DNA of 64,000 bases from Hericium rajendrae (lineage: Eukaryota > Basidiomycota > Agaricomycetes > Russulales > Hericiaceae): NCBI GenBank assembly GCA_033439255.1, contig CM065884.1:930001-994000 (forward strand), read 5' to 3'. Under the pieces are notes generated by a model that saw only the letters and a program-made list of their open reading frames with translations, did not search any database and was not told where the DNA came from. Every line of letters starts with the position of its first letter. The stretch's first letter is position 1. Below, piece after piece: positions 54,140-64,000 of the stretch. A program made the position numbers and the translations under genes.

Positions 54140-55022
54140 ATGTATCGTTACAGCCCAACAATTTCGAGTCCTAATTCCGTGAGTGTTCCATCCCGATCTG
54201 CGTTTCTGAGCATAATTTGACATCGTCTTTCGCAGGCATTATCCATCTCGTCTTGCGAAGATGGTTCAGGTTCGGAGCAGGTGAGTTATCGAGTTCCATG
54301 GTCTCGTCGCTGAACAAGATTGACGCGATCGCCAACCAGTTCAACCAGACATCCGGCACCCATAAAGTGCACTACAAACCTCATCAGCAATGGGATTACC
54401 TTGTCGCCGCAGACGACCATCCCATCGATTTGTCTCTGATGCTGCCGCATTATCGCGCGCACAACCAGCCCATCGGACACCGCATGGGCATGTATCTCCA
54501 CAGTGAGCGCCATGAGATCAAAGCGCGCGTGGTACGTTCACCAGTCTTGTAGCTGGCGCTCTCGAGACACGGGTCTTACGACAAAATTTCAGGGACGCAA
54601 ATCTTTGCATGCAGCCTTTTCCTGTCCGTGCACGCGTCGAGCGCGGCGCCCGTCACACTTTACCTGCCCTCCGACTTCTCCGGCGTCATCCGCATCCCCT
54701 CATCCGACAGCTCGAGACAGAAGATCTCCCTCTCTGCCGGGTTCTCAAACCACATCCTTCCCCGTGTCCGTTTCATGTCGTCATCATCACCCCATACATG
54801 TCAGGACGCGCAGAACATGCACGATGAGGTCGAAATCTTCGCGTCTGGCCCTATCACGCTGCGGATGTGGAACGTCGTGGACGGCACGCCGGAAAAGCGA
54901 CGCGCGAGGTCTTCCGCCGCCATGCTGAAATGCGCGAGTTCGACTCATGCGAGCGGTCCGCCGAAAGCCAAGGACGCGAGCAGCAGCGCGTGATCGACTG
55001 GGATTTCCTGCTCGAGGATTAG
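54140..55022 (+). CDS. DUF7330-like protein, frame broken twice
   Basis: Exons 54140-54178, 54236-54280, 54340-54531, 54593-55022. N-terminal MYRYSPTISSPNSALSISS, then HKVHYKPHQQWDYLVAADD and HYRAHNQPIGHRMGMYLHSE; in exon 4 APVTLYLPSDFSGVIRIPS, SLSAGFSNHILPRVRF, EVEIFASGPITLRMWNVVDG and the C-terminus REQQRVIDWDFLLED. The PVTLYLPSDFSGVI block and the DWDFLLED end fit DUF7330-type proteins. Exon 4 begins one base out of frame, and a second shift occurs near 54892 (CCGGAAAAGCG). Function unknown. It is the second such gene within 5 kb. Confidence 0.5.
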
Positions 55023-55458
55023 ACATCGCTCAGCCTTTCACCCTCGACACATCATCTCTTCGTTCTTATTGTATTGTCTTGGATCACCATTGGTTTTGTT
55101 TTTCTCCTTGACTAACCTGTGTCAGGACCTTCTCACCGTGTAGCTCTCTCCCATTGTATCAGAACCATAATCCGGCTTCTTGGCATCTCATCACGCTGTC
55201 TGGTGTTTGTAGCATACCCTCTCCCGCCCACTCTATCGTTAGATATACGGAACGTACCTTGTCTCTGGCTAGACAACCCATTTATAGATATCGTAATTAC
55301 ATACCACTGTGATTGGAAGCGCTTCAGCTGCATCGGATTTGTTGCAATACATCTTGGACGCGTCCGGGTTCAGATTATCGCCTGCATATGAAATACAATC
55401 CATTCTATTGATACATGGGCAAACCATCTGCCTCAGTAACTGTACGCGTGACCGCTCC
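55023..55458. other. Convergent intergenic region
   Basis: 3' ends of the DUF7330-like gene and CIA2. No gene. Confidence 0.5.
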
Positions 55459-56162
55459 TCAATCGAAAAGTGGCCGGCCGCGCTTTCCTGCTGAAACGAG
55501 ACACCCTTCCAAAGCCTCGACGAGAGCAGGATTCTCCAGAGCCGCCGCAACGCGCTCTTTATCGTTCAGTTGCTTGTTCACTGTAACGTCTTATGAGAAA
55601 TGTCGACGGAGAGTCTTAAATATTCACGTACCTGAGCTCTCGCTCTGATGCGAGCCCGGCTTGAGCTTGATATCTATCTTGAACCTCGGCGGCAGACTGC
55701 GAATAAGCCGTACTCGGATGGCCAGGCCTATGCAATCGAAGAATCAATCTCGCGGAGTATTCACTATGAGCAAAGAGCGTGCCTATGAGGGTAGACATGC
55801 CGCAATGTGGAACGGTCGGTGTAAATTCGACCAGGACGCGATTCCGCTCGTGCGATATATCGATTTGGGGAGCAGAGACCACTGCGAGTTGTTCGAGCGT
55901 CATAGTGCTATGTTCTGGGTCCGTAATAGACCGGATAAGATCTGAAGGATAAAGATGTCAACGGAAATATGAAGTAGGGTGCGGTGGTACTTACCGAAGA
56001 CCTCATCACTGTCGATGAGCTCCTCATCCTCCGAGCCCAACCCAGAATCATCCTCGTTGCCGTCAACCCACAATGAACGCTTCCCGCTGGGCACCTTCCT
56101 TTGTTTGTGATGCCTTCCCCGTCGATATGACAATAGGATTTGCGTTGAAGAGCTCGGCCATT
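55459..56162 (-). CDS. CIA2 / MIP18 family cytosolic iron-sulfur assembly protein
   Basis: Exons in transcript order: 56162-55995, 55941-55783, 55727-55632, 55580-55459. N-terminus [13 protein letters not shown], an acidic stretch ending [16 protein letters not shown], then the domain core [33 protein letters not shown] and [19 protein letters not shown], followed by [24 protein letters not shown]. In the conserved CGMSTLIG block the Cys is the reactive residue of the family. It acts in the CIA targeting complex that delivers Fe-S clusters to nuclear and cytosolic apoproteins. A one-base shift near 56120 is needed between VIST and HHKQRK. The second intron (55728-55782) has a GC donor. Confidence 0.88.
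55728..55782 (-). other. GC-AG intron in CIA2
   Basis: On the minus strand ATAG|GCACGC ... GCATAG|GCCTGG, 55 bp. It joins MSTLIG to LAIRVRL exactly. No GT donor gives the conserved product. Confidence 0.7.
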
Positions 56163-56422
56163 TTGTGCAACGCGGGAGATATGAATGGTAGACTCGAAAG
56201 TGACCTCGACTCCGAGTCTGAGTCTACAGGCGCTGATCAAGACGAAGGCTTAGAGATCTAATCTTATCTCGACCTTACACGTGACCGTTCCGCAAAACGC
56301 CGCTTCGCGCCAAGGACAACAAGCGCGCTTCGGCTCTTGACAATCTGTTTTCGCGTCTCACTTCCACCACTCCCCCATATCTTACATTTCTCGCGTTTAT
56401 TACTTTCCTGACATATTCTGCA

Positions 56423-58593
56423 ATGCCACCAAAGGTATGTAGTACTTTCATGGAATTTACTGTCCAATGAGCCATGCCTGGACTCATTGCCATCGTCCGC
56501 AGAGGAAACGCGCAGAGAACGTTGAGGCGTCTTCTACGACGCGAACAACGAGGAGCTCAGCGCGTCTGGGAAAGCAGAGTGACGATGGTGCGTAGGATTG
56601 CTGTCTGTTATTTTCTTTTATTGAATTCAAGGACACTCGTTGAACAGCCAATACGAAAGTTTCTGCTAAAACAAGCAAGTGAGCGTTTGCAGTTTGGTTC
56701 GGTACCATATTCTAAGATAGAGAATAGGAAATCCGTAAAGGCCGACCAAGACGTCGAGGAAGTGCAGCCCACGAAGAAGGCGAAGACAGCAACGAAAGCT
56801 GCGCCCGCCAAGTCGAAAGTGGCGAAGGCTGGAACAGCGAGGTAAGGCGGCCTGTATTCCATTCGCACAAAATGCTTCTGCTCACTGTCCACAACGACTT
56901 GCTTCTCGCATCATAAATCGTGAGTAAATTTGGCTTTTCTCGATGTGATTGACAGGAACTGATGGAAGATCTTGCTGCAGAATGACAGGTCCAAGAAGCC
57001 CACAGCAGCTGCATCAAGCAGTGTCACTCCGTACGTTTGCAAGCTTTCTGACCGGGCACTCACTGACCTTTCGCGTGTATTGTGGCCTGCGAACATGCTG
57101 TCTTGATGCGTTGGCATGAATAGAGCGGTGAATGGTGCTGACGTAATGTTCATCTCCCGGCCGGTTTAGCTCCGAGGCTGATCCCGTTCCGCTCTTCCAG
57201 GAACCCGCCAAAGACGCCCTCCCAAAAAGGTATGTCAGCCGTCCCCCCACATGTATTCCCTTGTCTCCGCTTCTCGTCCACATTCTGCTCCTGTGCACGC
57301 TCTTCCCATTTCGTGGGCCTTGATTTTGCTCGCGGTGAGTCGTAGCCGACGAGCTTTAGGCTGCTGCTGGCTGGCGGCTGCGTTCTCCACTATTACTTGT
57401 GCTTCAGAACTACTCTCTTTGGATGATGCATTTCCGCTCTCTGTTTTGTTGTGGACCTAATGTTGATGAAATCAGGGAATCCTGGACGTCGCAACAGACA
57501 TGTCGGTGCGTAGACAATTAATCATATTGTCCAGTATTGACCCTGCATCCTGCAGAAACCGGAGCCGTATAGTGCAGCACGCGCGGCGAAGCTCTTCGTG
57601 ACTTACGCTGACGAAGACGACCCCTCTGTCATTGGTCCTGAAGGCTTCGAGAGACTATGCAATGATGCAAAGATTCCCCTGGATGGTGCAATGCCTTTAA
57701 TTCTGGCATGGCAACTAGACTCGAAGGAAATGGCCAAGATAACGAGAGACGAATGGACGAAGGGGATGGGAGCCTTGCAGTACGTGTCATGTTGTTGTGA
57801 TTATCTTCGTGTCTTATTTAATACACCAGAATATCCTCTTTGGAATCGCTCGCGCTCTGTCTCAACCAGTTGCATGACATGCTTATACTGAATAAGCGTC
57901 CCTTGTCGCGTCCGGCTTCTATTGCTCATACCCAAGCGGGGAAGAAGAAGAAGGCACCGGACGCGTCCACTGAGCCATACAATCGCACTCGGTATTATGA
58001 GTCTGCTCGAAATCCGAAGCAGAGTTTCACGAAGGCGTACATGTTCAGTTTTCAACTGGCGAAGGTCGAGTACGTATGATCCCCAACGAAACGTCATCAC
58101 GCCTCTGATATGTCTGAGACAGAGGCGCACGGGTCATCGACATCGAAACGGCGTCTGCGCTCTGGTCGGTAATGCTGGTTCCCCGGTATCCATTAATGTC
58201 CGAGGTGTTGCAGTTCATTAATGTAAGTTCGGCCCCACGACCCGACATTCCGACTTAGGGTCGCTCATGCTTTACGTGTAGGAGACCGGGAACTACAAAG
58301 CTGCCAATAAAGACCTCTGGACCATGGTCAGTGATTTCTGGCGTCGTTTGCCGCTTCATTGTATTTATTGAAAGCCCCGATGTGAAACAGATGGTGGAGT
58401 TTTGTCAGACAATTCAACCAGACCTTGGGAACTATGAAGCTGACGGTGTACGTACACTCCTTGATCTTTCAACCGTATGTCAACCTCATAACGCTGTTTT
58501 CACTAGGCATGGCCAACGATGCTTGATGATTTCGTGTCATGGAAGAAGGCGAAGAGTGATTCTTCGCCATCCGCCTCGAGAACAGAGGCATAA
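56423..58593 (+). CDS. DCN1-like cullin neddylation protein (DCUN1 family)
   Basis: About ten exons. A 12-bp first exon (MPPK, 56423-56434) is followed by a basic Lys/Ser/Ala-rich N-terminus (RKRAENVEASSTTR, KKAKTATKAAPAKSK). The cullin-binding (PONY) domain starts KPEPYSAARAAKLFVTYAD and continues DDPSVIGPEGFERLCNDAKI, LILAWQLDSKEMAKITRDEW, QSFTKAYMFSFQLAKVEG, ARVIDIETASALWSVML, PLMSEVLQFIN and AWPTMLDDFVSWKK, ending SRTEA at 58593. DCN1 binds cullins and the Nedd8 E2 Ubc12 to promote cullin neddylation, activating SCF-type ligases. An insert of about 40 residues rich in Lys (HTQAGKKKKAPDASTEP) interrupts the domain. Exon phase near 57470-57560 was not fully resolved. Confidence 0.86.
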
Positions 58594-58876
58594 ACCTCAA
58601 AGGACCGTTTGAACTTCACGCTGGCATGATCTACACATTTGTATCATATCATATCCACCCTAATGATCCCAGACCATATATACGTCCATCATCAATCTAC
58701 TCTTGCATGCACCACGCGCTCCGGTATACATAGATACGTACTAATACACGAGTTGCACACGTCCACAGGCCCTTTTGCCATTCTGAATAAGGTCAGGAAG
58801 AACCGTCGTCGCAGGCCCGCTTTGAAATCACCAGACCGAGGACTGCATATTGATATCGTGCGCCGTTCCCCGCCAA
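58594..58876. other. Convergent intergenic region
   Basis: 3' end space between DCN1 and the next minus-strand gene. Confidence 0.45.
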
Positions 58877-59408
58877 CTATCGCCCGCCCTTCTTGTCTCG
58901 AAACGGCAAGTACACTGCTCGGTGCCGCGCCGCGCTCTGACTCTCCCGTCCGTCTCCCCGTCCCCCTCCCTTCTGCCCGTCCCGCTCGCGCGACTCCCGA
59001 AACGCGCGCCGCGTCTCCTCCAGCCCCACCACGGGCTCGCGGAGCGCGTCCTGTGCCAGAAAGAGCGGCACCGCGTTTGCGCGGGCCTCGCGGACGAGCG
59101 CGGCGCGCTTGCAGATCGAAACGCGGGATGAACGCCGTATGCTGGGCGCTGTCCGCCGTCGCGAGGCCGGGGACGGTGTCGGGCAGCGCAGACAACCCGA
59201 GCGCGGCATGCGCATCTTTCCAGCGCCCGTCGAGGTGGTACATTTGTGTGTCTGGAGGAGAACGCATAAGAAAGGTTGAACGCGGCGCGGAGGAGGACGA
59301 GGACGAAGGGCGATGAACAGGAAAGGCATTGCGCGTCTCCAGCGAAGGAGGGTCAAGGATCTTTGTAGCGGGTGCATCAAAGTCGAGTTGGATGGCGGTT
59401 GAGGACAA
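58877..59408 (-). CDS. Unknown protein of about 175 residues, one frame break
   Basis: Starts MSSTAIQLDFDAPATKI at 59408; contains PPDTQMYHLDGRWKDAHAALG and TADSAQHTAFIPRFDLQ, then after a one-base shift near 59115 KRAALVREARANAVPLFLAQD and EPVVGLEETRRAFRESRERDG, ending with a basic tail (DKKGGR) at 58877. The Trp/His-rich part and the Arg/Glu helix read like real protein, but I do not recognise the family. Without the shift the frame continues into a Gly/Arg/Ala-rich, GC-driven translation that is not plausible. Confidence 0.45.
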
Positions 59409-59699
59409 CTGGCTCCTGCTCGTTGTCCGTCGCCGACCGCGGCGGGCGGCATCGCCTTTGAGTTTGAGCTAGCGGCGTGTCTGCCTGATTCTAGACCGTC
59501 TAGATTCAGAAGACTTGTTGAACGCGTCGCAGGCACGTGATGTCTTCTCGTGGTCACGGATGCCAATCAACAGCAGCTCTGCGTGACCCTGCAAAGTTGT
59601 CCATTGGACTGTCCATTTCCGCACTCTGTTCGCCAAAAATAAAGAATGAAAATTGCATTAATTGCTTGCTAGAAACCATGCTCAACGTACACCCGTGTT

Positions 59700-62600
59700 T
59701 AATATTCCACGTCGAGTGGCTTCAGCGCCTGCATCTTCTCCATCACCTCCCTGACTTCCGCCTCCGCGAATACAGCCGCCTCCTTCGCCACCACGAGCTT
59801 TTTCTCCAGCTCGTCCGCGCCCATCTGCCGCATCACGCCACCCGTCGCTTACCATGCCCAGCGTGTCAAACTTCTGCAGCGTGTTCCCCATGCGTGGCGC
59901 GAAGCCGTGCGGGTCCCACCCGTTGTCGTTGAACGACAGCACAGCGCGGACGGCGGCGGTGTTGATGTCGCGGTGGAGCTCCTCGAGCTTGGATAGCTGG
60001 ACTTCCATCCAGCGCGCGCGGCGTTCGAGGGCGAGCGTCAGGGCAGCCACCTCGTCTTTGCCGCCTTCCTCGCCGTTATCTTCCAGGAAGTCGTCGCCTT
60101 TGAGCATGTCACGAAGCACGCCATCGAAAGAAGAACTGTCGTCCCAGGTGGTGCGAGGAAGGAGGCGGAGCAGATCTGAGATATGGTTTGCGTCAAAGTT
60201 TCGAGCAGCTGCTGGAAGATGAGACGGCATTGTCGATAGAGCCGGAGGGCATGCTGTTGGCAAAGGAGCCTCCACCAACGGATAGCGCGGACAAAGCATG
60301 CACGAGCGGTCCATATTCCAATGGCATCTTCGCCGCAGGATTGATCTTGGAGGTATCGAAGAACGGGTGTCCGGCAAGGTCCATTGCCGGGCACTGCAGG
60401 TCAATCTGCGCGAGCAAGTCCTCAATAGACGTGGGCTCGCTGGACGGCAACATCTCAACAGATTGACCACGCGAGCTCGTTGAGTTCGAGTCGATGATGC
60501 TCGCCGTCTTGCCGGACGGGAGCTGGGGTGCTTCGGAGGCAGCAGCTGAGGCAAGTGAAGGCGACTCGGCGAGCAGTTCACCTTCCCTGGGAATCTTGAT
60601 GGGCTTGGTGATAGGGCGATTCTTCTTGGGCATCTTAGAGAGGAGTGGTCCTTGGCTAGCTGGAGAAGGAGCAATTGCTGGCCCAGACGTATTGGACTGC
60701 GCAGGACGCCCGGTAACCTTGGCACTTTGATCAGTCCCAGTGGGCTTGTTGGCAGCCGCCGCCGCCTTCTTGTTCCGGGCCTTCTCCTCCTTCTCCTTAG
60801 CTAGTCGAGCCGCAAGCTCATGAGCAGCTTTCTGCCTTTCTTTCTCCTTTTCCAATCGCTCCCTCTCAGCCTTTTCCTTCTCTGCCTTAGCTCGCGCGGC
60901 CTTCTCCCTCTCTTTCTCCTTCGCCTTCTCTGCCCGCTCGAGTTCAAGCCGCTCTTTCTCCGCCTTCTCCTTCTCCAGCCTCTCCTTCTCCAAACGCTCC
61001 TTTTCAGCCTTCTTCACTGCGCGCTCCTTATCCTTCTCCACCTTCCTCTCTGCAGTCACCTTCGCCCTCTCCGCCGCGCGCTCCGCGGCCGCCGCTTTGC
61101 GGGCCGCCTTCTTGGCCGCCTTGCTGTCGGTCTCTTCAGCGGGCAACTCGTGGGTTCGCTCTGAGGTAGCGGGAGTAGACGGCTGTGGGGGCTGCGCCGT
61201 CAGCGCAGGGAAATCGGACGACGAGAGGAGGGGTGACGGAGAGGGTGCACGCGAAGTCGAGCTTGGCACTGCATGCATTGCATGAGCGTTTATGTCAAGT
61301 CAAGCGAAGAAATATATCATTTCGTGGGAGAATGAAAGGAAAGATGGTACGTCAGCATCCGAGCAGTAATAAGTCCATACCGGGACATGAGTAAAAAGGA
61401 ACGAAGGCGGCAACGGGTTCAATGCATACGACGGCGGCATCGCTGGGTATTATATGGAGGTTGGGAAGGAAGGGGGATGGGAGTGTGTGCGCAGACGAAG
61501 GTTGCCAACCGACTCAAGAGTGATGGTAGAATTTGCGCACTGAGAAGGCACAGCGCTCGGTACTCGTGTTTTGTCCCGGGACTCCCGCCCTGACATCAAA
61601 GGGGAAGTACTCACCGTGAGAGACCATGTCCATGTTACTACCCATGTTCATCGGATTCGGACTCGGCGAGAGCCCAGGCGGGGGAAACGTGAGGCCAGGC
61701 GGTGGACCAAAACCCATCTGGTTTGATTGGAATTCGGATGGTTGGTTTTGATACCGCGAGTCGGAATGCATTGACGAGAAGCTGGCGGACATGATGGCGG
61801 GATCGTTGAAGGGCTGCCGATGGTTAAATCCATATTGATCACCATCTTATAGAACCAGATAGAAGGTAACAGTCAGATAAAATGCTAGCACATAGATAAC
61901 GGAGTGTCTTACCTCCTAAACCACCTGAAGTCGCCCGTACGGAATTGGGTCGCTGCTGCTGATCGCGGCTAGACTGGATGAATTCCCGCAACGCCGCCTC
62001 ACTGACAGGAGGCGGTTGATCAAATGGCTGGAATCTCCCTGTCGACTGCATCTGCCCATAACCATGGTGATGAGCCTGAGCCTGAGCTTGAGCCTGCGCC
62101 TGCGCCTGCGAGACCATTGGAGAACTCGCCGCAGAACTTGAATGCGGATGGAATGACTGCTGCTGCTGGTATGCCGACCACGGCGATGACGGAGAAACGA
62201 CGTCGCTGGGGCTGTACATCGATTGGTGGTTCTCCGCGGCACTGAGTGGACTTGCTCCCACACGAGGACTCGAGCCTGAGCTGAGACCTTGCTTTCCACC
62301 TCGTGCAAATCCAAATCTCGACATCCTCCGAGAAGGATCATCATCAAGAGCAAGACGACGTGCTGCCGCGTTCGCATCTGTATCCGAACTATCGTTGAAA
62401 GGATTGAAGGACCCGGTGTACGATGCGGAGCTTGATGGTTGGCGTTCGTTGGGATCATAGATGGAAGAAGGGGTATGCGGAGGGAAGCCAAGGCCAGGAG
62501 GGCTCATGAGCGGATTGGGCGTGAGCTGATTTCCGCTACGGAGTGCAGGGAACGCATCCACGAAGCTGCCCGAGAATGGCACGGTACTACCAGGCGGGTC

Positions 62601-64000
62601 CATTTCTTGCAATGCATCTAGGTCTTCGGCGCCAGCGAGCTTGGGATCGAGGTTAAAGCTGAAACCTCCAAATTTGCCGTCGCCACCCGTGAGCGTCTGG
62701 AGTGTACGATCGAAATCTGGGAACGGGCTGACACCTGTCGCGGGGAGTGCAGACTCGCGCCGCGCTTTGACGTCGTTGAGAAGCGCCTGGACTTGGGTTG
62801 ACATCTGATACGTCGGGTTGTTCGGGTTTGCGCGGTTAGGAGGAGGAAGCCCGGGAGGAGCGGATAGGCCCGGTGGAACATCTGGCACGGCAGGAGGTAT
62901 CGCAGGGGTCATCGCAGGGGTCACTGGCTCGGGCGAGACAGAGGATGTTGCCAAACCCTGTGATCCTGAACCAAAGTCGGATTCTACCGCAACTGAGGAA
63001 GCAGGCGAACGTGGTGGAAGAGGCGGAGGCGGCGCTTTTGATTTCGCTGCCCTCGCCGCTGGGGTTGATGGTCTGGCTCCACCGGCTGGCGTCGATGGTC
63101 GTGACGAGGACGCAACCGACGAGGGCCTCGCTGTAATAGTGGCTGAAGGCGGCTTTGCTTCTTTGCCTTTTGCAGTGGGTGTTGCCTCGTGATCTCGCTC
63201 GCCAGCTGGTGTTGCTGCGCGAGGTCGAGCTAGCACATTACGGCGTGAAGAGCGAGCCGCCGTGATATTGGTATTGTTATGCAGCGCAGTCGACGTATGC
63301 GTAGTATTAGTGGCACCTTTGGCCCATGAGGCGGAACGAGGCAGGCGAGCTAAAAACGATCGTTCAGCTAGATGTATGTGATTGGATTGAAGTGTGGGCA
63401 ATTTACCTGACGTATCATCGGGCTTTTTGCCCAGCACAACTGTCTTCCTGGCCGTTTCCGTGTCCTTGATGGTATGCTGCCTGCGTCTTCGTCAGCAACA
63501 GAGTTAAGTAAAGGTGATGAAACGCGACTCACAAGGTTGACAAGTCCTCCTTCGTAAAGCAATCCTTCTCATCTCCCCACTCGTGGAGATTCATGCAACT
63601 GTGGTCCGTACAACTGGCGCCACGCAGAAATGCCATGCAATACTTCGTCGTGCCATAGCTCGCACGCATTACCTCGTTGCCGCCACCTGGCGACGCCGTC
63701 CCGTCCACCGCTGCGATACAGCGAGCGGCATCCTCCCGCCGATGGTATGTGATATACAACCCGACTACGGGTGTCTGTCCGCCAGGCGGGGAACGCTTGA
63801 CGAGTAGAATCTTTGAGATCCGCCCGTATTGCCCGAAATACTCATTCGAACGCAACGTCGGTATAAGCTGCCAATGGTGTGTTAGTCAACGCGCATATAG
63901 TCCAAAGAACGAGAACGGACCTCTTCTTTCGCAAATCGTGGGCCGATACCAATTACATAGACAACGTTGCGCTGAACCACGCGCACGTTGGCAAGGTGGC
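59700..64000 (-). CDS. NOT4 / CNOT4 E3 ligase of the CCR4-NOT complex (5' end outside window)
   Basis: Reads off the right edge. In order: RRM (NVRVVQRNVVYVIGIGPRF, then YFGQYGRISKILLVKR and VGLYITYHRREDAARCI), C3H1 zinc finger (CMAFLRGASCTDHSCMNLHE near 63600), a long Ser/Pro-rich disordered region with a QA repeat (near 62080), FGPPPGLTFPPPGL, a long Glu/Lys/Arg coiled coil (near 60780-61130), and a C-terminal part with HISDLLRLLP and GADELEKKLVVAKEAA ending LDVEY at 59700. The N-terminal RING lies outside. NOT4 ubiquitinates ribosome-associated targets and links decay to translation. One intron is long (346 bp, 61269-61614). One-base shifts are needed near 60220 and 59850. Confidence 0.88.

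Noticed and set aside
1-64000. CRISPR array, bacterial operon or phage features
   Set aside because: Introns, a spliceosomal RNA and eukaryotic gene families throughout; no spaced direct repeats of the CRISPR kind.

Overview
The window comes from a filamentous basidiomycete, most probably an Agaricomycete. Genes carry many short introns of about 50-70 bp, and intergenic DNA is compact. Conserved genes include Dicer C-terminus, Cdc42, SF3B4, EMC4, RAD18, CIA2, DCN1 and NOT4. These mix with families typical of Agaricomycetes: a secreted flavin amine oxidase, an AhpD-like protein, degenerate kinase-like proteins and DUF7330-like proteins. No tool was run; family calls come from reading motifs, and exon joins were worked out by hand.

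Layout. 1-19.7 kb is mostly housekeeping: Dicer C-terminus (+), amine oxidase (+), AhpD-like gene (+), long Pro/Gln-rich WD40 gene (+), CDC42 (+), a small secretory-pathway protein (-), SF3B4 (+), an unknown four-exon gene (-) and EMC4 (+). 20.3-27.7 kb is a head-to-tail array of four kinase-like paralogues on the minus strand with partly duplicated flanks. 28.3-33.1 kb holds a U6 snRNA gene (+), a senescence-domain gene (-), an unknown two-exon gene (+) and a multi-pass membrane protein (-). 34.2-43.3 kb is a nest of retroelements: a poly(A)-tailed, ORF1-only non-LTR element with a 15-bp target duplication, split by a 7.1-kb Ty3/gypsy chromodomain element with identical 423-bp LTRs and a 5-bp target duplication. 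43.5-55 kb holds RAD18, a small secreted protein, two more kinase-like paralogues, a 0.9-kb inverted-repeat element with tRNA-like boxes in both arms, a second U6 gene in opposite orientation and two DUF7330-like genes. 55.4-64 kb returns to housekeeping genes: CIA2 (-), DCN1 (+), an unknown gene (-) and NOT4 (-, running off the right edge).

Most notable. (1) All six kinase-like genes lack the catalytic Asp of the HRD-type loop and five of six lack the DFG-type Asp, so they form a local pseudokinase family. (2) The gypsy element looks self-primed: a 10-nt site just after its 5' LTR is the exact complement of the predicted RNA 5' end. (3) The 1.36-kb leader before gag has no ATG in any frame, yet is open in the gag frame apart from one TAG. 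(4) A -1 slippery heptamer sits directly on the gag stop codon. (5) A U6-pseudokinase module occurs twice as an inverted duplication about 22 kb apart.

Caution. Several well-conserved genes (EMC4, RAD18, NOT4, the senescence-domain gene, CIA2, the WD40 gene) need one-base shifts to keep their family reading frame. This points to indels in a draft assembly at least as much as to real decay, so 'pseudogene' calls here are provisional.
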